Source: Halobacillus kuroshimensis DSM 18393
GTDB lineage: Bacteria; Bacillota; Bacilli; Bacillales; Halobacillaceae
Assembly (NCBI RefSeq): GCF_000425705.1
Contig: NZ_AUDY01000010.1
Span: 186,001-250,000, forward strand
Direction of reading: 5' to 3'
DNA: 64,000 nucleotides
Within the stretch, counting starts at the first letter, position 1. Each line of letters starts with the position of its first letter. Shown here piece after piece: positions 39,070 through 49,891 of the stretch. A program made the position numbers and the translations under genes. Under the pieces are notes generated by a model, which was not told the DNA's origin, searched no databases, and saw nothing but the letters and a program-made list of their open reading frames with translations.

Positions 39070-40584
39070 TTATTTAAAATATTGAATAAGTCCCTGGACA
39101 ACCCCCTGGCTGACTTTCTGCTGATAGGAGGATGTACGTACGGTCTGCTCTTCACGGGCATCCGAAATGAAGCCGAGCTCCAATAGTGCAGATGGTTTCT
39201 GGTTCTCGCGGATAACATGGAAGTTGCCGTATTTAATTCCGCGGTCCCGCAGGCCCGTTTTTTGGACCATGCCTGCCTGAAGCGCTGAGGCAAGGTTTTT
39301 GTCTCTGGAATGATAATAGTACGTATTCAATCCGGTTGCTGAAATATACAAAGGAGCACTATTGTAGTGAAGACTGATGAATGCGTCGGCACTGGAAGCG
39401 TTGGAGTAGTAAGTTCTCGCTGATAGACCGACATACTCATTGCTGCTTCTTGTCATCAGGACGTCCGCACCAGCCTGCTCCAGTTGTTTCTTCAAAATAA
39501 GAGCTGTACTCAACGTCAGATCACTCTCGTAACTTCCGGCTCTTCCAACGGCGCCTGAATCACGCCCGCCGTGACCGGGGTCAAGCATAATCGTTTTTCC
39601 TTTCAAAGATCCTGAAGAATAATTGGTATGCTGGGCGCCTTTTGTCGTTTCCGTGACAATCCATCCGGCGACATAGGCTGTACTGCCGTTGAATTTGATC
39701 TTATACCAGCGTCCCTCTTCAGCGATGACATCAAATTGATCGCCCTTATGAGCCTGCCCTACAACTTTATATCCTGTCGATGGACCACTGCGGATATTGG
39801 TGTAGTTGTAGTCCAGTGTGACGGCTGCATTCGCCGTTGTCGTCCCTGAGGAGCTGTTTCCGCTCACAGGATCGACGAGCCAGCCGGCCACCCAGCCTGT
39901 CCGGCCGTTTCCCCACTTGATCTGGTACCAGCGATCCTTTTCGTTTATGTATTCATAAACCTCGTCTTTTTTAATCTGCGTCAGGATGGTCCCTTTTGTT
40001 GAATTTTGACTACGAACATTCAGGACCGGTGTGTCTACTTCAATCTTTCCAATAACAGATTGACTGCCGGAGCTTTCATTGGATGACGAGCTTCCGGATG
40101 AAGAAGTGGATGATTTCTTCTGGGCCAGATAATCCCCATGCACCCAGCCTTTGATGCTGCCGTGCTGGATATACACCCATTTCCCGCTGGATTTCTGCGG
40201 AGTTACGACATCATTCTTCATCAAGTACCCTTTGATTTTTCCGTCCAGTCCCGCCGAAGAGCGGATCCTTAAGTAATCATACTTGGAATAATACGTACCG
40301 GAAGCCTGTGAGGTTTCCTTCTTTACAGTGGTAAGCCATTTAGCTACCCATCCGGTTTTGCCATTCCATTTGATTTTCAGCCAGTTGTTCTGCTCTTTGA
40401 CGATGGTGTACGTTTCGTTGGCGTGCACCTGGCCGATCCGGTTGTAGCTTGTATCAGGACCTGTTCTTACGTTCAGGTAATCCACCTGAATGACGGCTTG
40501 ATCCGCATGCACCGTCCTGCTTTCAGCTTCCAGCATGCTGAAAGCAGCTAATAAAAAGACAATAAGAAAAAGTCCTTTTTTCAA
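39070..40584 (-). CDS. N-acetylmuramoyl-L-alanine amidase with four SH3b repeats (YrvJ-like)
   Basis: Secreted cell-wall hydrolase. The 504 residues have a signal peptide (about 1-27, ending AESRTVHA), four bacterial SH3 repeats (each with an NVR/RIRS- and GWV-type signature) that bind the wall, and a C-terminal Amidase_3 domain. Zinc and catalytic residues are in LDPGHGG (about 334-341), YESDLT, ISLHYN and LLELGF. The start is TTG at 40584 (complement) with AGGAGGTGG upstream. In B. subtilis yrvJ lies at the same place between dtd and hisS. Confidence 0.92.
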   Translation of the reverse strand: MKKGLFLIVFLLAAFSMLEAESRTVHADQAVIQVDYLNVRTGPDTSYNRIGQVHANETYTIVKEQNNWLKIKWNGKTGWVAKWLTTVKKETSQASGTYYSKYDYLRIRSSAGLDGKIKGYLMKNDVVTPQKSSGKWVYIQHGSIKGWVHGDYLAQKKSSTSSSGSSSSNESSGSQSVIGKIEVDTPVLNVRSQNSTKGTILTQIKKDEVYEYINEKDRWYQIKWGNGRTGWVAGWLVDPVSGNSSSGTTTANAAVTLDYNYTNIRSGPSTGYKVVGQAHKGDQFDVIAEEGRWYKIKFNGSTAYVAGWIVTETTKGAQHTNYSSGSLKGKTIMLDPGHGGRDSGAVGRAGSYESDLTLSTALILKKQLEQAGADVLMTRSSNEYVGLSARTYYSNASSADAFISLHYNSAPLYISATGLNTYYYHSRDKNLASALQAGMVQKTGLRDRGIKYGNFHVIRENQKPSALLELGFISDAREEQTVRTSSYQQKVSQGVVQGLIQYFK

Positions 40585-40691
40585 TATTTTTCCACCTCCT
40601 ATTTCAATAAGCTCCTTTCACTATTCGACAAAAGACTTTGGTATCCTTCAAAGTTTGTGAATTATTTTCATACTTTTATCGAAGCATCAAC

Positions 40692-40721
40692 TTGACATAA
40701 GTGGAAAGGAGAATATATGAT
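40692..40721 (+). promoter_or_regulatory. Sigma-A promoter of the hisS T-box leader
   Basis: TTGACA (40692-40697), an 18-nt spacer and TATGAT (40716-40721). Confidence 0.75.
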
Positions 40722-40727
40722 AGAAAT

Positions 40728-40995
40728 CAATTCTAACATGAAACGAAAAAACCGTTGAGGGAAAAAGTAATCAGCATCCATGCGGACAGAGAGGGAATAC
40801 CATAGGCTGAAAGTATCCCCCCGTCACGTGCAGACGAAAGACATTCCTTAGGTTCTATGTCGAAATCCTTAGAGTAGGCATAGACGTACACAGGCGTTAA
40901 CTGTTTTGAGCGGGAGCTGCAGGAAGCTCCAATCAGGGTGGCAACGCGGTTAAATCCGTCCCTTTTCCGTAACAGGAAAAGGGACGGATTTTTTT
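40728..40995 (+). ncRNA. T-box riboswitch of hisS-aspS
   Basis: Transcription-attenuating leader that senses uncharged tRNA. The conserved T-box AGGGTGGCAACGCGG is at 40935-40949 and the terminator at 40952-40995. Stem I contains AGTA near its base (about 40765) and, on its 3' strand, the sequence CGAAAGACATTCC (from 40835). By position this matches the CGAAAGGC specifier region of the well-studied glyQS leader, making GAC (Asp, 40840-40842) the specifier; the overlapping CAT (40842-40844) is a His codon. A CAC also occurs at 40825-40827. The stretch from 40585 to 41032 holds only the promoter and this leader. Confidence 0.93.
40952..40995 (+). terminator. Terminator of the hisS T-box
   Basis: A perfect stem of about 17 bp (AAATCCGTCCCTTTTCC with GGAAAAGGGACGGATTT) and seven Ts. 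It competes with the antiterminator that includes the T-box sequence. Confidence 0.93.
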
Positions 40996-41032
40996 GTGGG
41001 AAAAAATGGTTGAAATGACAGGAGGAATAATT

Positions 41033-42313
41033 ATGACGATCAATGCACCGAGAGGTACGCAGGATATTCTGCCGGGTACATCAGAAAAATGGCAGTACGT
41101 GGAGCAGAAGCTGGTGGATTTGTGCCGCCGCTTTAATTATAAAGAAATCAGAACCCCGATTTTTGAACACACAGAATTGTTTCAGCGGGGAGTAGGCGAC
41201 AGCACAGATATCGTACAAAAGGAAATGTACACATTTGAAGACCGTGGGGGGCGCAGTATTACCCTTCGTCCGGAAGGCACCGCCTCTGTAGTCCGGGCTT
41301 ATGTCCAGAACAAAATTTACGGCCTGCCGAACCAGCCGTCCAAATACTTCTACATGGGGCCGATGTTCCGGTATGAGCGTCCGCAGCAGGGAAGAATGCG
41401 CCAGTTCGTTCAGTTCGGCATTGAAGCACTCGGAAGCGACGATCCGGCGATTGATGCAGAAGTACTGTCCCTTGCTTTGAATTCCTACAGGGAACTCGGC
41501 CTCTCCTCCTTGAAACTGGTATTGAACAGCCTTGGGGATGCAGAAAGCCGTGAAGCTCACCGGGCGGCGCTTGTCCGTCACTTCGATCCACATCGTGAAG
41601 AGCTGTGTTCCGATTGTCAGGTACGCCTTGATCAAAATCCGCTGCGTGTGCTGGATTGTAAAAAGGACAAGGATCACCCGGCCATGAAAACGGCTCCTTC
41701 CATCCTGGAATACTTAAATGACTATTCTAAAGATTATTTTGAGAAAGTGAAAAGTTACCTGGATGCGATGGGTATTGAATATGTCATTGACCCGAATCTT
41801 GTACGAGGTCTTGATTATTACAATCACACCGCTTTTGAAATCATGAGTGAAGCAGAAGGGTTCGGTGCGATTACGACATTAAGCGGAGGCGGCCGTTACA
41901 CAGGGCTTGTTCAGGAAGTCGGAGGCCCGGAAACGTCCGGCATCGGTTTTGCAATGAGCATTGAACGCCTTCTGATGGCTCTGGAGGCTGAAGGTGTTGA
42001 GCTGCCTGTCGATGAAGATCTGGACTGTTATGTCGTGGCTCTTGGCAACGAAGCGCAGGTCGAAGCGGTCCGTCTTGCAGATGCCATGCGTCTGGCCGGT
42101 CTTCAAGTTGACAAGGATTATCTGGGTAAGAAAATGAAAGCCCAGTTCAAGTCAGCGGATCGCTTGAATGCGAAATACGTACTTGTCCTGGGAGAACAGG
42201 AACTTGAAAACGGGGTCATCAATGTGAAGGAAATGGCCACAGGCGAACAGAAGGAAATCGAACTTGGTTCGGTGATTGAATATATGAAAGAACAGATGGC
42301 AGGAGGAAAGTAA
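41033..42313 (+). CDS. hisS: Histidyl-tRNA synthetase
   Basis: Class II synthetase charging tRNA-His. The 426 residues show motif 2 ([24 protein letters not shown]-type segment, FRYERPQ), the His-specific LVRGLDYYN and GGGRYTGL, motif 3 [11 protein letters not shown], and the C-terminal anticodon-binding domain. The ATG at 41033 follows GACAGGAGGAAT; the longer open frame from 40994 overlaps the terminator. It leads the hisS-aspS operon. Confidence 0.97.
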   Translation: MTINAPRGTQDILPGTSEKWQYVEQKLVDLCRRFNYKEIRTPIFEHTELFQRGVGDSTDIVQKEMYTFEDRGGRSITLRPEGTASVVRAYVQNKIYGLPNQPSKYFYMGPMFRYERPQQGRMRQFVQFGIEALGSDDPAIDAEVLSLALNSYRELGLSSLKLVLNSLGDAESREAHRAALVRHFDPHREELCSDCQVRLDQNPLRVLDCKKDKDHPAMKTAPSILEYLNDYSKDYFEKVKSYLDAMGIEYVIDPNLVRGLDYYNHTAFEIMSEAEGFGAITTLSGGGRYTGLVQEVGGPETSGIGFAMSIERLLMALEAEGVELPVDEDLDCYVVALGNEAQVEAVRLADAMRLAGLQVDKDYLGKKMKAQFKSADRLNAKYVLVLGEQELENGVINVKEMATGEQKEIELGSVIEYMKEQMAGGK

Positions 42314-42314
42314 G

Positions 42315-44096
42315 ATGACACGAACTCAAAGCGGAACGATCCGCAAAGAACATCTAGAACAGGAAGTTACTTTAAAAGGCTGGGTGCAGAAGCGTCGGGA
42401 TCTGGGCGGTTTAATTTTCATTGATCTGCGCGATCGTTCCGGACTGGTACAGGTGGTATTCAACCCTGAAACATCCGCAGAAGCTCTCAAGACAGCGGAA
42501 GACGTAAGAAGTGAGTATGTACTGGAAGTCAAGGGGCATGTGGTTGCACGTGATCCTAAAACGGTCAATGTGAATCTTGGAACTGGGGAAATTGAAGTCG
42601 CTGCCCAGGAAGTGACGATCCTTAACAAGGCTAAAACTCCTCCATTCATGATCGAAGAGCAGTCCGAGGTATCTGAGGACCTCCGCTTGAAATACCGTTA
42701 TCTTGACCTTAGAAGAAAAGAAATGCAGGAAACGTTCAAAATGCGTCACCAGACGACCCAGTCCATCCGCAGCTTCCTTAACGAAGAGGAGTTTCTGGAT
42801 ATGGAAACGCCGATGCTTACGAAGAGCACGCCGGAAGGGGCCCGTGACTACCTTGTTCCGAGCCGTGTACATGAGGGTGAGTTTTATGCGCTGCCGCAGT
42901 CCCCTCAGTTATTTAAACAGCTGTTGATGATTTCAGGTTTTGAAAAATATTATCAAATTGCGCGCTGTTTCCGTGATGAAGACCTTCGTGCCGACCGTCA
43001 GCCCGAATTCACTCAGGTGGATATTGAAACATCCTTTATGACTAAAGAGGATATCATGGCCATGACAGAGCGGATGATGAAGCGCGTCATGAAAGAAGTC
43101 AAAGGACTTGATATTGAGACGCCGTTTGTACGTATGCCCTACACAGAAGCGATGGAACGATTCGGTTCAGACAAACCGGACACCCGGTTCGGACTTGAAC
43201 TGGTCAATCTTTCAGACGTTGTGAAGGATTCCGGATTCAAAGTCTTCCATAGTGCGGTAGCATCCGGAGGACAGGTCAGCGCCATCAATGTGAAGGGACA
43301 GGCGGATGCCTTTTCCAGAAAAGATATTGATAAGCTGACCGAAGACGTCAAAGTGTACGGAGCGAAAGGACTGGCCTGGTTGAAAGTGAAGGACGGGGAA
43401 TTCAACGGTCCAATTGCCAAATTCTTCGCTGAAGAAGAGGCTGGAGCCATAAAAGATAAGCTTCAAGCGGAAGACGGAGACCTCCTTCTGTTTGTTGCGG
43501 ATAAAACGGAGATCGTCTGGGACAGCCTCGGTTCACTGCGCCAGAAACTTGCGCGCCGCCTCGACCTTATCGATGAAACGAAATTCAACTTCTTATGGGT
43601 AACCGACTGGCCGTTATTCGAATACGACGAAGAAGCCGGCCGCTATTTCGCAGCTCACCACCCGTTTACGATGCCTGCCGGCGGGGATCTGGAGGAATTG
43701 AAGAAAAACCCTCGTGATGTGATGGCGGAAGCGTATGATATCGTCCTGAACGGATATGAGCTTGGCGGTGGCTCCCTTCGTATTTATGAAAAAGAAATGC
43801 AGAATGAAATGTTTGATGTGCTTGGTTTCAGCAGGGAAGAAGCGGAAGAGCAATTCGGCTTCCTGCTTGAAGCTTTGGAATATGGGACGCCTCCACATGG
43901 AGGAATTGCCTTTGGTCTTGACCGTCTTGTGATGCTTCTTGCCGGACGGACAAACTTGAGGGATACCATTCTGTTCCCTAAAACGGCCTCTGCGTCCGAT
44001 CTATTGACGGAAGCCCCCGGCACGGTCAGTGAAGCTCAGCTGGATGAACTTCATCTTCAATTGAAGCCGTCGGAAACATTGAAATCTGACCAGTAA
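42315..44096 (+). CDS. aspS: Aspartyl-tRNA synthetase
   Basis: Class II synthetase charging tRNA-Asp (593 residues, bacterial type). The N-terminal OB-fold anticodon-binding domain has [20 protein letters not shown]; the catalytic domain has [16 protein letters not shown] (motif 2) and [13 protein letters not shown] (motif 3), with the bacterial GAD insertion between. It starts 1 nt after the hisS stop and shares its T-box. Confidence 0.98.
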   Translation: MTRTQSGTIRKEHLEQEVTLKGWVQKRRDLGGLIFIDLRDRSGLVQVVFNPETSAEALKTAEDVRSEYVLEVKGHVVARDPKTVNVNLGTGEIEVAAQEVTILNKAKTPPFMIEEQSEVSEDLRLKYRYLDLRRKEMQETFKMRHQTTQSIRSFLNEEEFLDMETPMLTKSTPEGARDYLVPSRVHEGEFYALPQSPQLFKQLLMISGFEKYYQIARCFRDEDLRADRQPEFTQVDIETSFMTKEDIMAMTERMMKRVMKEVKGLDIETPFVRMPYTEAMERFGSDKPDTRFGLELVNLSDVVKDSGFKVFHSAVASGGQVSAINVKGQADAFSRKDIDKLTEDVKVYGAKGLAWLKVKDGEFNGPIAKFFAEEEAGAIKDKLQAEDGDLLLFVADKTEIVWDSLGSLRQKLARRLDLIDETKFNFLWVTDWPLFEYDEEAGRYFAAHHPFTMPAGGDLEELKKNPRDVMAEAYDIVLNGYELGGGSLRIYEKEMQNEMFDVLGFSREEAEEQFGFLLEALEYGTPPHGGIAFGLDRLVMLLAGRTNLRDTILFPKTASASDLLTEAPGTVSEAQLDELHLQLKPSETLKSDQ

Positions 44097-44112
44097 ATTT
44101 TCATCTTCATTC

Positions 44113-44141
44113 TTGATAAGCTTATGTAAATATGCTAAGAT
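44113..44141 (+). promoter_or_regulatory. Sigma-A promoter of 6S RNA
   Basis: TTGATA (44113-44118), a 17-nt spacer and TAAGAT (44136-44141). Confidence 0.75.
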
Positions 44142-44147
44142 GAATTT

Positions 44148-44361
44148 ACAAAATTAAAGAAACCAATCCTGATGTGTACGTTGTTCGAATGTACGTTTTG
44201 ACCGAACATTTTTGATACGGGAGCCTGGTGTTTCCACATGGAATGCACGCCTCATAACCATCACTGATGGGAGGACGCAAGAAATGTGGAACAGGGCACC
44301 CACCTGCCTAGAGCGGGTTCAAAACTCATGATGCAACGGCACGATTGGGATTGGTTTTTTT
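44148..44361 (+). ncRNA. ssrS: 6S RNA (6S-1/BsrA type)
   Basis: Small RNA that mimics an open promoter and sequesters sigma-A RNA polymerase. The ends pair through AAACCAATCC (44160-44169) and GGATTGGTTT (44348-44357), and the interior is mostly a long imperfect hairpin with a central open region; a T-run ends it. Length about 214 nt. In B. subtilis the 6S-1 gene is also directly after aspS. Identification is by promoter, structure and position, not by covariance search. It fills most of the 44097-44406 gap. Confidence 0.85.
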
Positions 44362-44367
44362 ATGTAC

Positions 44368-44402
44368 AAAGAGGAGCTCTCTGAATAGAGAGCTCCTCTT
44401 TT
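44368..44402. terminator. Bidirectional terminator between 6S RNA and rsfA
   Basis: A perfect 15-bp stem (44368-44382 with 44387-44401), 4-nt loop, A- and T-runs at the ends. It lies 5 nt from the rsfA stop on the minus strand. Confidence 0.9.
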
Positions 44403-44406
44403 GCAT

Positions 44407-45066
44407 TTATCTGGCGATATTTTCGAGATTCCCGTTCTTTTCCATACGGAACTGCGGCTTGTAATCCTGTTCAGGTTCATCGAACATAACCATTTTTCTG
44501 GCTCTGTCCATAATTTGAATCAAGGCTTGATAATCTTCTGTCACGGATTCCAGTTTTCTATGAAGCTGGGTGTTCTGCTCGGATAGGGATTGATTTTCCT
44601 TCTCCAATTCATTGAGGCGGGCCTGGACACCAGTCTGACCGGAAGATTCCTGTTGAAGCTCCTTAAGGAACTGAATGACTTCGTTCAAGCCGATCTCTTC
44701 CTGGAGAGCCATCGAAGGGGATTCGGCTTCTGTCGTTTCCTGATCTGGGAGCTTGAAATCTTCCGGATCAGGGGATGGTGGATAATAAGCAGCCGGCTGA
44801 GGTTTCTGATACGCCTGCTGTTCTTTGGCCTCTTTCCTTTTCTTTTCCTTGCGCTGTTTTTTAGCCAGTTCAACGGCCTGTTCATATTTCTGGCGGACTT
44901 CAGCATTCCAGCGGAACCCGCAGGCTGCAGATGTCCGGTTCAACAGATCACCGACCTCATCGAAAGCTTTCAGTTGTGTACTGCCTTCTCTGATGTGCCT
45001 CAGCACCGTTTCCGCTAATAGTAAATCATCTTCATGAGACCAGGCATCCTGCCTTACTTTAGGCAT
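44407..45066 (-). CDS. rsfA: RsfA-family prespore transcription factor
   Basis: Myb/SANT-like DNA-binding protein of the RsfA/YwfN family; in B. subtilis RsfA tunes sigma-F genes in the forespore. The N-terminal domain (residues 1-65) has the signature RQDAWSHEDDLLLAETVLRHI and NRTSAACGFRWN; then a Lys/Glu-rich segment and a C-terminal coiled coil (about 140-200). The ATG at 45066 (complement) is 8 nt after AGGAG; starts at 45075 and 45072 are too close. B. subtilis has yrvM (tcdA) in this interval instead. Confidence 0.85.
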   Translation of the reverse strand: MPKVRQDAWSHEDDLLLAETVLRHIREGSTQLKAFDEVGDLLNRTSAACGFRWNAEVRQKYEQAVELAKKQRKEKKRKEAKEQQAYQKPQPAAYYPPSPDPEDFKLPDQETTEAESPSMALQEEIGLNEVIQFLKELQQESSGQTGVQARLNELEKENQSLSEQNTQLHRKLESVTEDYQALIQIMDRARKMVMFDEPEQDYKPQFRMEKNGNLENIAR

Positions 45067-45149
45067 CTTCATCACTCCTAAATCTAATTGAAAAGGTAAT
45101 AGTTTGTCAGATTTAGTAGTAGTGTAGCCAACATAAGACAGGAATATAC

Positions 45150-46424
45150 TCAGGTGGTCCGCTGTTTATTAATCCTGCTGTATACCTGTTCCAGAGCCTG
45201 TTCAAATTTTCCAGTCTTCTTCGGTTCATAATACCGCTTATTTTTCAGTGTATCCGGCAGGTACTGCTGATCGACCCAGGCATTATCATAGTTATGTGGG
45301 TATTGATAACCGATTCCACGTCCGAGTGCTTCTGCTCCTTTATAATGAGCATCCTTTAAATGGGCGGGAACATCACCGCTTTTTCCTTTACGGATATCGG
45401 ATAACGCGGCATCCAGTGCTTTATAAGCGCTGTTGGACTTTGGTGACAGGGCGAGTTCTGTGACGGTTACCGATAAAGGGATCCGCGCCTCCGGAAAACC
45501 AATCCGTTCCGCTGCTTCGACGGCTGCGAGTGCCCTTGGACCTGCCTGCGGGTTGGCCAGACCGATGTCCTCATAAGCAATAACAACGAGCCTTCTGGCG
45601 ATGCTGTCCAGGTCACCTGCTTCGATTAAACGGCCGAGATAATGCAGGGAGGCGTTGACATCACTGCCCCGGATCGATTTTTGAAAGGCTGACAAAACAT
45701 CGTAATGAGCATCTCCGTTCTTATCGTGGGAAAAGCTTTTTTTCTGCATACATTCCTCGGCGGCTTCAAGATCAATGGAGATTGTTCCGTTGTTCTCCGG
45801 TGTGGAGAAGGCGGCGAGTTCCAAGCCGTTCATGGCTGAGCGGAGGTCTCCGTTTGAAGCCCCTGCCAGATGGTCAAGCGCGTCGTCACTGATTTCAATG
45901 GATAAATGCCCGAGCCCTTTCCCGTCGTCTTCTACCGCACGGGTAAGGGCCTGTTTAATTTCATCCATCGTCAGTTTCTGCAGTTCGAACAGGTGACAGC
46001 GGCTGCGTATGGCCGGGTTGATGGAATGATAAGGGTTGCTTGTTGTACATCCGATCAAGGTGATCCGGTTATTTTCAAGGTGGGGAAGCAGAAAATCCTG
46101 CTTCGCCTTATCCAGGCGGTGCACTTCATCAAGGATAAGGACGAGCCGGCCGTGCATTTTTGCCTCTTCGACAGCAGCCTCCATATCTTTTTTCTTATCT
46201 GTAACAGCGTTCAACATTTTAAAAGGAATACGTAGACTTTTAGCTAGCGCCGTTGCCATCGATGTTTTACCTGTCCCGGGCGGTCCGAACAGGATCATCG
46301 AAGCCAGGCGGCCGGCCTTGACCATTCGGTTGATTGTTTTTCCCTCGTCAACGAGGTGGGACTGCCCGATGATTTCATGAATATCCTCCGGGCGCATCCG
46401 GTAGGCAAGAGGTTGCTGACTCAT
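45150..46424 (-). CDS. rarA: Replication-associated recombination protein A (RarA/MgsA)
   Basis: AAA+ ATPase of the clamp-loader group that acts at stalled replication forks. Walker A is GPPGTGKT (residues 47-54), Walker B is LILDEVHRLD, and sensor 1 is GCTTSNPY. The C-terminal tetramerisation domain (SDVNASLHYLGRLIEAGD) is present. 424 residues is normal. AAGGAG precedes the ATG. In B. subtilis it is yrvN, upstream of cymR. Confidence 0.95.
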   Translation of the reverse strand: MSQQPLAYRMRPEDIHEIIGQSHLVDEGKTINRMVKAGRLASMILFGPPGTGKTSMATALAKSLRIPFKMLNAVTDKKKDMEAAVEEAKMHGRLVLILDEVHRLDKAKQDFLLPHLENNRITLIGCTTSNPYHSINPAIRSRCHLFELQKLTMDEIKQALTRAVEDDGKGLGHLSIEISDDALDHLAGASNGDLRSAMNGLELAAFSTPENNGTISIDLEAAEECMQKKSFSHDKNGDAHYDVLSAFQKSIRGSDVNASLHYLGRLIEAGDLDSIARRLVVIAYEDIGLANPQAGPRALAAVEAAERIGFPEARIPLSVTVTELALSPKSNSAYKALDAALSDIRKGKSGDVPAHLKDAHYKGAEALGRGIGYQYPHNYDNAWVDQQYLPDTLKNKRYYEPKKTGKFEQALEQVYSRINKQRTT

Positions 46425-46500
46425 GGTTCATTCTCCTTTAAGGGGTGATAAATGTAAGCGTAGAATGATTGCACATAAAATGCAAGGGACTTGCCATCCA

Positions 46501-46525
46501 TGCTATAATAGCGTTTGGTATAATA
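46501..46525 (+). promoter_or_regulatory. Promoter region of the YczE-family gene
   Basis: Two TATAAT elements (46504-46509 within TGCTATAAT, and 46520-46525). The first is an extended -10. No good -35 is seen for either. Confidence 0.5.
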
Positions 46526-46542
46526 GAGAGAGGAGGATGGCC

Positions 46543-47226
46543 GTGCAATCGACCACGAATAAAAAGCGTGCCCTGTGGCTTCGCTGGACCTTTTTTTGTA
46601 TGGGATTGATCATCCTCGGAATGGGCATTTCAATGACTATGCAGGTCAAGGACTTCGGTATCGGTCCATGGGACGTATTTCACTACGGCCTTTTCCTGCA
46701 GCTGGGACTGACAGTTGGAACATGGTCCATTATCGCCGGTCTTTTCATTGTCGTTGTAAGTTCCGTACTTCAGAAAAGATGGCCGCAGATCGGGACCATT
46801 TTAAATATGGTTTTTATAGGTGTATTTATTGATTTCTTTAATTGGCTGCTGCCCGAACCTCACATGTTATGGATGCAGCTTCTTGTATTTGTGTCAGGAA
46901 TCTTTGTCACTGCTCTTGGTATCGGGATCTATGTGGCCCCTGAAATTGGAGCAGGTCCGAGAGACAGTCTGATGCTGTTGATTACTGAGAAAACCGGATG
47001 GAAGGTTTCGAGTGTCCGGAATGGAATAGAAATCATCATTGCTGTATTTGGTTTTCTTCTGGGTGGACCTGTTGGAGCAGGGACTGTATTCATTGCTTTA
47101 TTCTTGGGTACATTTGTAGGATACACACTGCCTCATGCAAAAAGATGGCTGCAGTTTTTAATAATGAAGGGTGAACTATATGAAGATATCTACGAAAGGC
47201 CGTTACGGGCTGACCATTATGATTGA
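46543..47226 (+). CDS. YczE/YyaS/YitT-family membrane protein
   Basis: Integral membrane protein (227 residues, about five or six segments) of the YczE/YyaS group; motifs DFGIGPWDVFHYG and GAGPRDSLMLLITEK are characteristic. Function unknown; B. subtilis YczE influences surfactin-type synthesis and YitT relatives are poorly known. GTG 46543 is favoured since AGGAGG (46531-46536) leaves no spacing for the in-frame ATG at 46537. The 3' end overlaps cymR by 47 nt, adding about 15 residues that look like read-through. Confidence 0.85.
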   Translation: MQSTTNKKRALWLRWTFFCMGLIILGMGISMTMQVKDFGIGPWDVFHYGLFLQLGLTVGTWSIIAGLFIVVVSSVLQKRWPQIGTILNMVFIGVFIDFFNWLLPEPHMLWMQLLVFVSGIFVTALGIGIYVAPEIGAGPRDSLMLLITEKTGWKVSSVRNGIEIIIAVFGFLLGGPVGAGTVFIALFLGTFVGYTLPHAKRWLQFLIMKGELYEDIYERPLRADHYD

Positions 47227-47599
47227 ACTGGCAAGAAAGTTCGGGGACGGTCCGATTTCCCTGAAGCAGATCGCCAGGGATAATGATTTGTCCGAGCACT
47301 ACTTGGAGCAGCTGATTGCTCCACTAAGGAATGCCAGCTTGGTGAAAAGTGTCCGCGGAGCTTACGGTGGCTATATGCTGACCAAAGCCCCGCACGAAAT
47401 TACTGCCGGTGATGTCATCCGCGTCCTTGAGGGACCGATCACTCCGGTGGAAGGCATAGAAAATGAGGAGCCTGCCAAACAGGCCTTATGGAAAAGAGTC
47501 CGGGATGCCGTGAAAGATGTGCTCGATACGACAACTCTGGAAGACTTAAAAGATCATGTAGACGACCAGACCCAGGACGCCTATATGTTTTACATTTGA
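47180..47599 (+). CDS. cymR: Cysteine metabolism repressor CymR (Rrf2 family)
   Basis: Master repressor of cysteine and sulfur uptake genes, working with CysK. The 139 residues have the Rrf2 winged helix (residues 2-80: KISTKGRYGLTIMIELA, SEHYLEQLIAPLR, SVRGAYGGYML). None of the Fe-S cysteines of IscR are present, as expected for CymR. The ATG at 47180 follows AAGGGTGA. It precedes the desulfurase gene as in B. subtilis. Confidence 0.93.
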   Translation: MKISTKGRYGLTIMIELARKFGDGPISLKQIARDNDLSEHYLEQLIAPLRNASLVKSVRGAYGGYMLTKAPHEITAGDVIRVLEGPITPVEGIENEEPAKQALWKRVRDAVKDVLDTTTLEDLKDHVDDQTQDAYMFYI

Positions 47600-47617
47600 T
47601 TCATGGGAGGGAATTCT

Positions 47618-48757
47618 ATGAAATCCATTTATTTGGATCATGCAGCGACGACACCTGTCCACCCGGATGTGGTGGAGGCGATGGTGCCTGTCTATCAGGA
47701 GACATTCGGCAACCCTTCCAGTGTTCATCAGTTCGGAAGGAAAGCAAGAAGCATCCTGGACAAGGCGCGTCGTCAAGCGGCATCCAGTCTGAATGCGGAT
47801 GAAAAGGAAATTGTGTTTACAAGCGGGGGTACGGAGGCGGATAATCTCGCTGTCATCGGAACGGCCCGCGCAAATAAAGCTAAGGGAAGTCATATCATTA
47901 CCACTTCGATTGAACATCATGCTACATTACATGCAGTCGAATTTTTAGAAACAGAAGGTTTTGATGTGACCTACCTCCCTGTTGATGAAAACGGCCTCGT
48001 TCAACTTGAGGACATCAAACAGGCGTTAAGGGAGGATACCATCCTCGTTTCGATCATGATGGTCAACAATGAAACAGGGGCTGTCCAGCCGATTGCAGAG
48101 ACAGCAGAATTGTTAAAGGACCATCAGGCTTACTTTCACTCCGATATCGTACAGGCCTACGGGTTGATGGAGATGGATGTGAAGGAACTCGGTGTAGATC
48201 TTCTTGCTGTGTCCGGTCATAAAATCAACGGCCCTAAAGGCGTCGGCTTCCTTTATGTGAAGGAGGGCACCGTCCTTTCTTCTCAGCAATACGGAGGAGA
48301 GCAGGAGCGGAAACGCCGGGCGGGTACAGAAAATGTGCCGGCGGTTCGGGGACTTCAGGCTGCGATTGAAGTGATGGAAGCTGAGCGTTCGACGTATCAG
48401 GAAAAGTATCTTCATTATAAAAGAAGTTTTATCCAGACATTGAAGGATCAAGAAGTTGCGTTTGAAGTGAACGGAAAGGAAGAGACAACGGCCGCTTCCA
48501 TTGTAAACATCAGTTTTACAGGAATGAACGTGGAAACGCTCCTTACGAATTTCGACCTGTCCGGGATTGCTGCATCGAGTGGAAGTGCCTGCACAGCAGG
48601 TTCTGTGGAGCCTTCCCATGTGCTGACAGCTATGTTCGGAACCGGTCATCCGAAAACGACAAATTCGATTCGATTCAGTTTTGGTTTGGCTAATAATGAG
48701 GACGACGTGATAGAAGCGGCTGAGAAGATCAGCCAGATCATCAAGCGTCTCGCTTGA
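47618..48757 (+). CDS. yrvO: Cysteine desulfurase (YrvO-like, for tRNA thiolation)
   Basis: PLP enzyme that takes sulfur from cysteine as a persulfide. The Schiff-base lysine is K202 in SGHKINGPKG and the persulfide cysteine is C325 in SSGSACTAGS. 379 residues is normal for the class I (IscS/NifS) group. In B. subtilis YrvO hands sulfur directly to MnmA, and mnmA is the next gene here, which supports that role rather than general Fe-S assembly. The ATG at 47618 follows GGGAGGGAA. Confidence 0.95.
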   Translation: MKSIYLDHAATTPVHPDVVEAMVPVYQETFGNPSSVHQFGRKARSILDKARRQAASSLNADEKEIVFTSGGTEADNLAVIGTARANKAKGSHIITTSIEHHATLHAVEFLETEGFDVTYLPVDENGLVQLEDIKQALREDTILVSIMMVNNETGAVQPIAETAELLKDHQAYFHSDIVQAYGLMEMDVKELGVDLLAVSGHKINGPKGVGFLYVKEGTVLSSQQYGGEQERKRRAGTENVPAVRGLQAAIEVMEAERSTYQEKYLHYKRSFIQTLKDQEVAFEVNGKEETTAASIVNISFTGMNVETLLTNFDLSGIAASSGSACTAGSVEPSHVLTAMFGTGHPKTTNSIRFSFGLANNEDDVIEAAEKISQIIKRLA

Positions 48758-48771
48758 TTTAAGGAAGGTGA

Positions 48772-49890
<1,119 letters not shown>

Positions 49891-49891
49891 T

